A stretch of DNA of 64,000 nucleotides from Durusdinium trenchii (taxonomy: Eukaryota; Sar; Dinophyceae; Suessiales; Symbiodiniaceae). Positions 1 to 9,141 of the stretch are shown here, one piece after another. A program made the position numbers and the translations under genes. The stretch covers positions 330,363 through 394,362 of the forward strand of contig CAXAMN010026695.1 of NCBI GenBank assembly GCA_963970005.1, read 5' to 3'. The notes under the pieces were generated by a model. The model had not been told where the DNA came from, did not search any database, and saw only the letters and a program-made list of their open reading frames with translations. Position 1 is the stretch's first letter; each line of letters opens with the position of its first letter.

Positions 1-354
1 ATAGGAACGAACATGCCGAACTCCATCCCACCTCAGCTTCCGATTCCCCTCGTTTATCATCATTTATTTATCTCTTTCACGAGCATTGAGTTACTACTCC
101 ACGGCGAGCTAAGCAAGGGCTATTCGTCTTGAAGTAATTTAAGGCATGCTAGTGATGCAGGAGCATGTAAATTAATACCCTCGCAGCCGTGCCTCTTGAT
201 AGGCACAGACTTGTCGAGCCATAAGACATTGACTGCCTGGACTCATTTTCTTTCAAGGATGATCTCCAGCCACTAGACCAGCTGCAACTGAAAACCTGGC
301 AAACCCGGAAGGTCCACAGCCCTTCACCTCCCTACTCCCTAAATGAATTGCTTG
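1..354. other. No gene recognised
   Basis: No convincing coding segment, RNA gene or repeat is visible in this left edge. Short open frames exist on both strands but lack recognisable domains. Confidence 0.5.
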
Positions 355-452
355 CTCTCTTTTGTTGCACAATGAGCTGGGTTGAATCAAATTATGAGCA
401 AGGCTTTGCTTCCAATACGATTCAGTCCAACTCATTGTGCCACAAAGGAGAG
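355..452. repeat. 98-bp near-palindrome (hairpin-forming inverted repeat)
   Basis: Two arms of about 49 nt meet at 403/404 with almost no spacer. Aligned by eye, the left arm and the reverse complement of the right arm agree at roughly three quarters of positions. The best block is CACAATGAG near 368-376 against CTCATTGTG near 431-439. The ends are CTCTC and GAGAG. It could be a small foldback (MITE-like) element or a hairpin in a transcript. No target-site duplication was established. Confidence 0.6.
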
Positions 453-488
453 AAAGGTTTGAGGCCAAGGAGGCGCCCAGGGCCCTCG

Positions 489-791
489 CAGAGTAGAAAG
501 AGGGTGGCACAGCCGAAACTCGGCATAACTGAGCTCAATCAGTGTTCTGGGAAAGATGTTTTCCGAAGCCGAGTCCGCACCACTCACTTGCTGTAGTTGA
601 GTACAGTTATTGAACGCATGATACCCGATCTCGCACAGCTGAAGGGGTACATTGATTGTTAGGCACAACGTGCATTGAGTATTAAAAACCGTGGCCCCAA
701 GTGTGCGCACAGTAGCTGGAAGGCGAGCGTGGCGTAGATTGGTGCACAAATGAAAAGAGTAGCCACCAAGAACGCAAATCCCTGATCGACA
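489..791 (-). pseudogene. BspA-type leucine-rich-repeat (LRR_5) fragment
   Basis: Read on the minus strand, an open frame of about 100 residues shows the LRR_5/BspA pattern: FHLCTNLRHARLPATVRTLG, then VPLQLCEIGYHAFNNCTQLQ, then a weaker third unit ending near RLCHPLSTL. In this family each unit of about 23 residues carries a 'LP..V..IG..AF..C..L' signature and forms a repeat surface for protein binding. Only about three units are present, with no start region, signal peptide or membrane segment, and the frame continues into unrelated sequence on both sides. It is therefore either one exon of a larger gene or a remnant. LRR_5 proteins are numerous in many protists. The family assignment is fairly good; gene status is unknown. 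Confidence 0.6.
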
Positions 792-908
792 AAAGAGCCT
801 CCGGTGAAACACAAGTGCACCGCAGTAAAAGTAGAAACAACTAAAAAGAGACAGACCGACAGACCTGGCTCTCAGTTCAACTTGTACATTGTATATACAT
901 GAAGTCAT

Positions 909-1433
909 TCTTTATCATTATTTGATATTCTTTGTTTTTTCTTATATCACCAAATCAAAGCAAGGGAGGTCCAGGAGGCAAGAAGTCCATAGGTGTTGTG
1001 AGTCGGGGATACTCAACCCTGGTAAGCACTAAGACCCAGAGCCCAGGCAAGCACACCTGAGAGAGCTTTCATATCGCTTTTGCGTCAGCCTGGCAAAAGC
1101 TTGCTTGGCTTGGAGGTACTGCTAAACATCATCCAGATCTTGGAACAGCATGCCCGTGTCCAGGAAGCTGGGCTAGGAGACTGCAAGGCCGAGTTTGGAA
1201 GCAAGTTAAGCAAGGTCTACAGTCTTCGGCTTTCTTTGGAGAAACGCAAGCTCACTGGCGAAAGATGGCAAGATTTTCTTCCAGGTGGAGCCCTTCGCTT
1301 CAGAAGCCAAGGCGTGCAATGAGACAGCAGGTCGCAAATCGAAATCTCTCTCCAGCATTGCCGATCCAGGAGCTCCCGTACTGCTCTGGCACTCATGCAC
1401 AGATGCAAGGTGTGGACCTAAGGTGCAGTAGGT
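909..1433. other. No gene recognised
   Basis: No coding block with family resemblance or repeat structure is visible. An 80-residue plus-strand open frame from 1080 has no recognisable features. Confidence 0.45.
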
Positions 1434-1468
<35 letters not shown>

Positions 1469-1540
1469 AAAAAAAGAGAGAGAGAGAGAGGGAGAGAGCG
1501 AGGGAGCGAGCGAGCGAGCGAGGGAGGGAGGGAGGGAGCC
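1434..1540. repeat. Purine-rich (GA)n microsatellite
   Basis: A GAGAGA tract passes into GAGGGAGCGAGCGAG and GAGGGAGG units. All Gs and As lie on the plus strand, so the region is a polypurine/polypyrimidine tract. It creates an artefactual Ser/Leu-repeat reading frame on the minus strand. Confidence 0.9.
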
Positions 1541-3110
1541 GTTCCTGGGTCTGCTGCATCAAACATCATCAAACCATGGTTTTGCTTTGTCAGTCACTGT
1601 TGGCGATCCACCATGCTGGAGGCCAGTGCACTGTAGGTGCAGCACGTAGCGCTGTTGACAACTCAGAGCGTGCGTAGAATTGTTCAATTCATTGTGGACA
1701 TGTGCCTTACAGCCTTACATCAAAACCTTTGAACTGATACTTTGGGCATAATTAGTATGCATAAAAGGCTTGTAGAGGCTTATTTAATCTTATTTAGGTG
1801 TATACAGACTCCAAATGGTATAGCTGTTCAAATCTATAGAGTCGTTCAGCATTTCCTGACTCTTTGGTTCGAGTTGTTCCCTCATCTCCCGAGAAGCTGT
1901 TGGCCTCAAACACTGAAGGCCCGAAATGGCGCCACCGAGGTTGGCAAGCTAAAGAGACGTGACTAAAGAGATCTAGATGTGACATGAAGATGCCGTCATT
2001 TCAAGGGCTCTCCATGTTAAGGGTGAAGGTTGTTGGAGTAATAATGTGGGAAGGTCAGACTGGTCGTGCTATTCTTTCAGTAAATGAGAGTTCTTTATTG
2101 TTCTTGTGGGTCCTATTACTCAATGCATATGTTATAAAATTTGAAAAGGTGTTGGTCACTTCCTAAGTCCAATGCAAGTTGGTCAGGAATACTTAGAGCT
2201 GCTGAGTGATCTAAGTAAGTTGTGCCACTGTTTCAACTCGGAGGACGGAGGAGAAGCCTCAAGCTGTGTGGTGCAACCAGATGAGCCAGGCGCAGGAGGT
2301 CTGCAGGGACCAGGGAGAACGGCTGAGAAGACAAATTAGTGAGCAGCTGCAAATGCGCTTTTATCATGGGAAGTGCCATCAAGATAGCAAAGACCAAAAG
2401 TCCTCCTAGGTGCACCTAGGTTTAGGAAGGCCATGAGCAAGGGATATTTATCAAGACAAGTAATTTGTTTACACTTTGAAGACACCGACGATTCCAATGC
2501 TCAAGACTCAATACCCTACTTCTTCCCTGTCATGGAGCAGCAGGCTTTTTGCACCCTATGCCCCCAGAGGCCTGAGACTTAGCACATGCTGCAGCCTTGT
2601 TGCAGATGGACCGCAGTGAGTGTAGATAACGCTCGCACATACTATCAAAAAATGCGTTGCACTTTCGCGATTCACAAGTTATATACCTCATCCTACTATG
2701 GTACAAAAAGTTGAACATTTGCAGGGGTGTGGTGGGCAGCCTTGGTGTTGAGAGGTTTGAATCTAGACTCCACCGTGACTTGAGTCATGCATGTTGCTTC
2801 TGAAAGCCTGTTTGCATCAACACCCCTTCACATACAACAAGCGTGGCTTGAGCGCTGACTTCGAGTTGAGCTCTCCTCTTTCGAAATCGTGCGACAAAGT
2901 GTTGATTCAAGAGGTGCAGTTCCTTGGATCTCAAAAGCTCTCATTGCTCATAAACGTTGGAACTATGGTGAAGAAGTTGTTCCTTGTTGCGTTGTATCTT
3001 CTATGACTGATGGTTTGGTCCCCAAATCCATGTCAAGTCAAAGCATCATCGAGGGTTCATTCATCCTGGACTACCTGATCAGGCATTGGGTGATAGGAAG
3101 CTTTAGGGGC
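1541..3110. other. Gene-poor stretch
   Basis: Only short open frames without recognisable domains are present on both strands. I see no RNA gene, transposon end or tandem repeat here. Confidence 0.45.
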
Positions 3111-3195
3111 TCCTGGCATCGCTACTAGGAGCAAGGACGCTACTATACAAGGAGCAAAGGGCATCGCTACTAGGAGCAAGGACGCTACTAGGCAG
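3111..3195. repeat. Short minisatellite, CTACTAGGAGCAA type
   Basis: Units resembling 'GGCATCGCTACTAGGAGCAAGGACGCTACTA' occur about twice. The core CTACTAGGAGCAA recurs near 51,085 and 55,020, and the sister form 'TTGGAGGCCATCGCTACTAGG' occurs near 44,611 (reverse), 51,045 and 53,378. This is therefore a dispersed repeat family, not a single local event. Confidence 0.75.
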
Positions 3196-4539
3196 AGGGC
3201 GCATTTGGCCTCAGGGTTGGCATCCTTCCTCAGTTTTTGCGTTGACTTCCCAGCTTGTTCCCAGCTGCTCAGTCTTTGGCCGCGCATTGAATCCCGAAAG
3301 GGAGGCGAATGTGGTGCTGTGTCTTGTCTTGCCTTCTCACCTGCTGGACTTTGCCCTCAGTCCGGCCAGCTGATGTCTGCATCCCTAGCCTTACTTCTGA
3401 AGTGAGATCACAAGGTTAAGACTGCTTCCTCAACTCCTTTGGAACCCTGGTTCTGTGTAGCCTAGGCTCATATAAGGCTTCCGGCACACATCTCTACAAG
3501 CGCCCTGAACAACCATCAAGCAAAACTAGCACAAAAAGTTGTGTTTGCCTTCGTTTGCTTGCTTCTTCCTCAAGCAAAGGGGGGTTGCCCAATCACCTCG
3601 AGCAAGAAACTATCCAATATCCTTGATGTCGGTGAGTGACTCATCCAGGAAAGTATTGCAAACACCGTATGACCTTTGCCGCATTTGGCCTGTTACTGAC
3701 TGCGTGAATTGTTTTTGTGATCTCGCACGACTTGTTGTTTGATCACTCAAGTGAGTGGTGGAACAAATTGATGCGCCTGCCATGTGTCACTCTCATAACC
3801 CTCATCCTCATATTATCAACCGGACAATTTAATGTATGACACATGTCAGAGGGTTCTTCCAAACAGGTCATTGCAGATTCCACGGCTCGGAGGGCCAGAA
3901 GTTTGGAGGATGGTGAAGAGGCGTCAAAAATGCACTCAACACTTTGAGGGGCATGTTAAGTTGCAGCCTTCTTTGCAACTATTTCTTAGGTCATGCAACT
4001 CAACTTGCAGGGTGATATACTGTGGTTGGTGCCACTGACTTTTTCCAGTGACTCATCCTCTAAGGAAGTGTGAGCAGTTGGACTCATAATTGTATTAATT
4101 ACAAAAAGCTTGCTCACTCACATCGACTGCAAAGAAGGACAGGGCTTTGCAACAGTGCACCTTCCAAGTACGTTTGTTTGACGCTGCAACAGCACGTTTG
4201 TGCGCGCTTCATTTGATTGCAGGCATCTTCGCCTGTACCATTCCGCCGCTGTTTCAGTGACAGTTTCCAGCCACTGCAAGCGGAGGCGGGACGGATGGCG
4301 TGAAGTCTATGCAGAAAAGGCACGTGTTGGTGTACATAATATGTGTACACAAAAGTTTTTTAGTTACACACGCATATGCATAAGTAAAATTATGTAAACT
4401 CCAGCAATCCGCCCTTGGCGGGGCTTCTGCATCTTCATTGGCAGCAGAGCGCACCAGCAAGCTATCAGTAGCCACTCCCTTGAAAACCAGGAAATTATCC
4501 GAAGACTAGTTTCCGAAGAACACCGGGAAGTTTCCGAAA
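3196..4539. other. Gene-poor stretch
   Basis: No supported gene. Open frames stay below about 80 codons and resemble no family I know. Confidence 0.4.
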
Positions 4540-4966
4540 ATGACCCTGGCAACGCTCCAAGAAGTTTGGTACTTGGGCTCAAGCCAAGATGCTGACTTTG
4601 AACAATGGCGGCCGTTTTCTGACGAAGAAATCGGGAATGTGATGCAGCCCCGCTTTCTCCGAAAACCTAATGGGAGATGCACTGGGAGAAGTGTTCTTCC
4701 TCTCGGCTCTCGATGCAGAGTCAATGAAAGAGGTCTTCGATCGATGTGACTGTTGGGCCAGTGTCAAGTTCCCAGCGGCTGCTGAGGGACGGATGGCCTT
4801 CAATTGTGCTGGGCTGTTGGAGGAGCACAAGCTTTGTGACAGCAAAGACACAAGGTCACAAGATGATTTGTCCTATGAAGTGGTAGATAACTCCCATTTT
4901 GCGATCATGCTTTTCAATGCACACGGCAATCAGCCGAAGCTCTTCATGTCTGCCGGAAGAGGATGA
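4540..4966 (+). CDS. Weak candidate coding block, unknown protein
   Basis: Two overlapping plus-strand frames have protein-like composition. The first, from 4540, contains SSQDADFEQWRPFSDEEIGN. The second runs from 4670 to 4966 and contains EVFFLSALDAESMKEVFDRC and a hydrophilic end. If both are real, a frame change or short intron lies near 4640-4700. No domain is recognised. It could be one or two exons of an unidentified gene or a gene remnant, and the assignment is tentative. Confidence 0.25.
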
Positions 4967-5639
4967 CCTTGAGCACGAGCTTCTCCAGTCAATTTCTCTT
5001 GTCTGAAATACGTTGAAGCTTTCAATGCAGAACACAACCACGGCTGACGATGCGATCGTCTTTGAACAAGAAGAAACCAGAATTTGGTGGCGACTTGGAA
5101 GGCGAGGCGAAAGGAGATAGGGATAGGGATTCCGCCATGGCTTTTATAGCATTGAGAAGAGAGAGTCCCGCGCTGAGGTTGAGGAGCTCAAAAAGCACAT
5201 TAAGTGCAATTGGCAGTATGTAGTGGTCTCTCCCAAGCAGGAACAAAAAAAACTATCAAAATTCGATAATGTTCCAGCCACAAACAGGAAACGCGACAAA
5301 AGAAGTGGTCACAAGCCACATCAACTGCTAGACAAGGAGGCTACCGTTCCCACTGCGGAGTTTTTGAGAAGTGTAACAGTGTAACTCCAGCATTGATGCC
5401 CGCGGAATATGCTAGACGGTTGATATAACTAGAGTAAAAATGGTTACTTATATGCCAACCATCACTGTGGCTCCATCCGTTTGGGCACATGTTCACGGCT
5501 GTCTCACGCAATACCTTTCACGCAACATGCATTCATTTTTCTAGTCTCCTATTTTCTCTCGGACCCGCGTACTGTATTGTTGCGACTGCGGCTACACAAC
5601 ACCACCACTAATTACCACTATTTGTTTTGCTTGATTGAC

Positions 5640-5690
5640 GACGACTACTACTAGTTACTACTTCTACTACTACTACTAATAATAATAATA

Positions 5691-5727
<37 letters not shown>

Positions 5728-5747
5728 TTACTACTACTACTACTACG

Positions 5748-5778
<31 letters not shown>

Positions 5779-5787
5779 TTACTAGTG

Positions 5788-5819
<32 letters not shown>

Positions 5820-6235
5820 ACTACTACTACTATCTACTACTAATTGCTCCTACTCCTACTCCGACCACTACCACTACCACTACTACTACCACCACTACCA
5901 CTACCGCTACCACTACCACTACTACTACTCCTACTGCTACTACTCCTCCTCCTACTACTACTACTGCTACTGCTACTACTACTACTATTACTACTACTAC
6001 TACTATTACTACTACCACTACCACTACTACTACTACCACTACTACTACTACTACTACTACTGCTACTACTACTACTACTACTATTACGACTACGACTACG
6101 ACTACGACTACCACGGCTATACTAGGACGACGACTACTACTACTACTACTACCACTACTACTGCTACTACTATTACTACTACCACCAGCACTACCAGGAC
6201 TCCGACTACGGCCTACGACGACATCGTCGACGACG
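5640..6235. repeat. (ACT)n trinucleotide microsatellite tract
   Basis: About 600 bp consists of CTA/ACT/TAC triplets with interspersed CTG, CCA, ACG and CTC variants, ending in (GACTAC)n. Because the unit is three bases, every frame stays open and yields poly-Leu, poly-Tyr, poly-Thr or, on the other strand, poly-Val/Ser readings. These are not genes. Confidence 0.95.
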
Positions 6236-6976
6236 ACTGGTACTGGTACCACTCCTGTTCCTAGTAGGCCTAGTTCTACTTTCATTACTCCTACTTCTAC
6301 CACTCCCCCACCCTCTAGTGCTACTGCTGTTGGACGTTCATCTTCTCGTTCGCGACTGCCAGGAGACTAAGATCCAGTGGCCCGAGAGAGAAGGACGCGA
6401 GGTGCAGATTACAGGAGGTTTGATAAGTGTCCGTCTTGCAATAGTAGTTCGAGACACAGAAACCACCGACCGAATGTGTTGTAGGGTCTATAGGGGCCTA
6501 TGGTTTGGCGATATCGACTGTGAGATGATGCGCATAGTGGAATCTGAAACCTTCGTATCCAAACCTTCTCAAGTTTTCCACCTGATCCTGCCCAAATCAC
6601 CAAGTTCTAGCTTTGGGTGTGCTTGTGACCATCCGACCCGCGTCCCTGCGTAGTGGACCACAAACAGCGCTGATAAATTGCACAAAGGAATCAAACCAAA
6701 TAGACTGAGAGAAAACCTCATACTGGCCTGAACGAGTTTGGCACCCCGTCTATGCAGCCCTGCCAAGAAAAATGCACGATCTTTCTGGCCATCAACTTTT
6801 GTACAGAGGGTTGGCAAGAAAGGTTACAGAAATGGTAGCTCCTAAAACAGGCACACCCTTGCATTCATGTTTTTTGACTTCAGACGATATTGTACAATTC
6901 ATTTGTTTGTCAGTCTTGCCGCATGACAGGGCGTCAGAGAGGCTGGTGGTGACCTGCCTTAGTTTCTTTCAATGTC
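6236..6976. other. No gene recognised between microsatellite and retrotransposon
   Basis: Short open frames only. This is the left flank of the copia insertion and shows no family resemblance. Confidence 0.45.
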
Positions 6977-6981
6977 CAAGA

Positions 6982-7156
6982 TGAGATTTTCATGTTCAGT
7001 CATGCCACTTCATGCCATGATCCTGTTGCCATTTAACCTCCAGTGCACTAAAGGGTGGGCACATGTCGACATCGACGCCTTGGAGAAAAGCAGCTGATCG
7101 TGTGTGCAGCGCCGTAGGATCCAGGGCCAGGCTCCGTCGAGGGCCTGTGAATTGCA
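6982..7156 (+). repeat. 5' long terminal repeat
   Basis: It begins TGAGATTTTC and ends GTGAATTGCA. It should hold the promoter and RNA start site of the element, but I cannot place a TATA-like box with confidence. It is 174/175 identical to the 3' copy. Confidence 0.96.
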
Positions 7157-7157
7157 T

Positions 7158-7177
7158 TGGTAGCGCAGCAGCAGGTT
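7158..7177 (+). promoter_or_regulatory. Probable primer-binding site (initiator-tRNA-Met-like)
   Basis: One base after the LTR the sequence reads TGGTAGCGCAGCAG. This is complementary to a tRNA 3' end of the type CTGCGCTACCA, which fits an initiator methionine tRNA with an AGCGCAG acceptor strand. Copia elements commonly prime minus-strand DNA synthesis from this tRNA. The dinoflagellate tRNA sequence was not available, so the match is inferred. Confidence 0.65.
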
Positions 7178-7204
7178 CGGCGCCGCAGCACCTTCCAGCT
7201 GACG

Positions 7205-8377
7205 ATGTTCTTCGATGACCTCTACGAAGACTTCGGCGCGGAGGATGAAGATGAGGACGCTGCCTTCTTTGATGGCGCTCCAGCCGAGCCAATGAATGAG
7301 GATGATGATGACGACCAGGTCTATGACTTTGACGACCTGGATGATGGTGGAGGACCAGCACGGCCGTTGGGACCTAACGGAAGCCCTTCCTCTTCAGCAG
7401 CTCCTTCAAGGAGAAGAGGATCTAGAGGCTCACGATCTTCACAACATGGCCAATCCGGTCCAAGCTCTCGCAAGTGGCGATCAGGCCACATCCCCGCCCC
7501 GCCGACCTTTGCGGGGAACGTGGAGGATGAGCCCTTCTGCTTGCGACATTACCGTCGCGCCCTGCGACGGTGGACAACGATTACAAAAGAGTTTTTGCCG
7601 GCCAACGAACAGGCCCTGAGAGCGCTCGACGCGCTCACGGGCGAAGCCGCCTTGGAGCTCGAGGAGGTGGGCGATGAGCGCTATAACAAGGACACTGGAA
7701 TCCAGCAGCTCCTCGATGACCTCGAGATCAGCTTCGGCGAGCGCGAACTGTTTCGACGCGGAGGACTGATCCGCGAGTACGAATCCCTGACGAGAGTCCA
7801 GGGAGAGTCAGTCTGTGCCTTCCTCCGGAGGTTCAGGCTCTATGAGAGGAAGCTCAAGGACGCCCAGGTCCCTCCCTATCCGGACGAGACTCGAGCGGTT
7901 AAGCTGCTCGATGGTCTACGCCTTGACGAACGTGCCACTTCGCAATTGCTCCTAGCTGCCGGCAATCGCTACAGCTTCCAAGCGCTGGTTGAAGCGATCC
8001 ACATCCAATACCCAGCAGGGCTGACGCTGACGGGGATGTCTCGACATCCAGTCCCTGTCCACGTCGCTTCAGCCCCACGACATCGAGGCCGAGGACACCA
8101 GCCCCGAGGTCGAGGAAGAGGCGGAAGTTTCCGCTGGAAGACATGGCACACCGAGGCCATGCCTGCAGATGACGACCCAGTTGAGGAGGTCTTCATGACT
8201 GCCGGTGATGAAGTCCCACAGTATGAGAACGACCCGAACGACGACACCTTCGACTACCAGTTCGCTGACTATGATGAGCAGGCTGATGACTATGCAGCCG
8301 CAGCAGGGAGTTCGAGCCCGATGAACTCCCTGAACATGAGGCCGGCGATGACGCTGGCGATGAACACCAGGCCATGA
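7205..8377 (+). CDS. gag: Copia gag (capsid-type) ORF
   Basis: The first ATG in this frame is at 7205 (MFFDDLYEDF); codons between the LTR and this ATG have no start. The N-terminal 100 residues are acidic and Ser/Arg-rich. From about 7500 to 8030 lies a helical, capsid-like region with FLRRFRLYERKLKD, typical of copia gag (UBN2-type) proteins that form the RNA-containing particle. After about 8150 it is acidic and low-complexity. The frame ends in TGA at 8375-8377, but the protein continues in another frame. Around 8300-8310 a one-base shift joins the acidic tail to the Lys/Gly-rich segment downstream, so the stop is probably the result of an indel and not the natural end of gag. Confidence 0.85.
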   Translation: MFFDDLYEDFGAEDEDEDAAFFDGAPAEPMNEDDDDDQVYDFDDLDDGGGPARPLGPNGSPSSSAAPSRRRGSRGSRSSQHGQSGPSSRKWRSGHIPAPPTFAGNVEDEPFCLRHYRRALRRWTTITKEFLPANEQALRALDALTGEAALELEEVGDERYNKDTGIQQLLDDLEISFGERELFRRGGLIREYESLTRVQGESVCAFLRRFRLYERKLKDAQVPPYPDETRAVKLLDGLRLDERATSQLLLAAGNRYSFQALVEAIHIQYPAGLTLTGMSRHPVPVHVASAPRHRGRGHQPRGRGRGGSFRWKTWHTEAMPADDDPVEEVFMTAGDEVPQYENDPNDDTFDYQFADYDEQADDYAAAAGSSSPMNSLNMRPAMTLAMNTRP

Positions 8378-9141
8378 CGGCCACAAGCAAGCGCCTGGCT
8401 GCGACTGTGCAGTCAAGGGGCTACTACACCACTGCCAAAGACAAAGGCAAGGGCAAAGGCCATGGGAAAGGTGCTGGCAAGGACAAGGGCTTTGGCAAGA
8501 AGGGAACTACATCCTCTTCTTCGCCTACGACCACTTCCAAAGGAAAAGGGTCCGGCAAGTCCAAGGCCGGCTCAAAGGGTGGGAAGTCCAAGATGAACCC
8601 GACTCAGGGGCAGCGCATGCAGGCAAGTCTCTGCCTGGGTTGCGGTGCCTCAGATCACTGGCTTCGTGAATGCCCACATGTCACGCAGCACCAAGCACAT
8701 GTATGCTCAGCTTCATCCACCCTGGATGGAGATGGCACTGTGGTTTGGATGGCAAGCCACAACAAGATGCCTGGATGGCAGCCTGAGCCTGATCCCACGC
8801 CCTCATCGTCTTCGGCACCTTCGACGCTGAGCCGGCGAGACGAGGAGGAACCACCTCCGCCGCCTCCGCCGAGGCAGGTCTTGACTGATGATGACAGCTT
8901 GCCGCCTTGGGAAGCCCTGGTGCCAGATGGATGGCACCCTGATGACTATGCCGACTATGAAGACGGCATGGCTTTCTGGAGGCAAGAAGCTCAGAGTTTG
9001 AATGCCCTCATGGACGAGAATTGCAACATCCCAATAAATGAGGGAGCTTCCTTCACCAGCAGGTTCTTTTCGAACCGCTCGGGCCACAGAGTCCGAATTT
9101 GCTTCTTGTGCACCAAGCAGAGCTCCGAGCGAATTTCATGA
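8374..9141 (+). CDS. gag: Copia gag C-terminal part with CCHC zinc knuckle
   Basis: This continues the gag product in frame 1. It opens with a Lys/Gly-rich, strongly basic stretch (repeated GKGK), suited to nucleic-acid binding. A zinc knuckle follows near 8632-8680: CLGCGASDHWLRECP, fitting C-x2-C-x4-H-x4-C, the nucleocapsid RNA-binding motif. A Pro-rich and acidic linker follows. The frame ends at 9141, while protein-like sequence carries on in frame 2 from about 9040, giving another frame change. Confidence 0.85.
   Translation: MTATSKRLAATVQSRGYYTTAKDKGKGKGHGKGAGKDKGFGKKGTTSSSSPTTTSKGKGSGKSKAGSKGGKSKMNPTQGQRMQASLCLGCGASDHWLRECPHVTQHQAHVCSASSTLDGDGTVVWMASHNKMPGWQPEPDPTPSSSSAPSTLSRRDEEEPPPPPPPRQVLTDDDSLPPWEALVPDGWHPDDYADYEDGMAFWRQEAQSLNALMDENCNIPINEGASFTSRFFSNRSGHRVRICFLCTKQSSERIS

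Noticed and set aside
1206..1562. 118-codon minus-strand frame with Ser/Leu repeats
   Set aside because: It is the complement of the GA microsatellite and has no non-repeat domain.
4571..4585. Spliced-leader-like word TTGGGCTCAAGCC
   Set aside because: It matches only the last bases of the dinoflagellate spliced leader and lacks the preceding CCGTAGCCATTTTGG part. A similar short match near 51,325 (CTGGCTCAAG) was rejected for the same reason.
5785..6303. Open frames of up to 159 codons giving poly-Leu, poly-Tyr/Thr or poly-Val proteins
   Set aside because: They are all translations of the (ACT)n microsatellite; every phase is open and composition is pure repeat.
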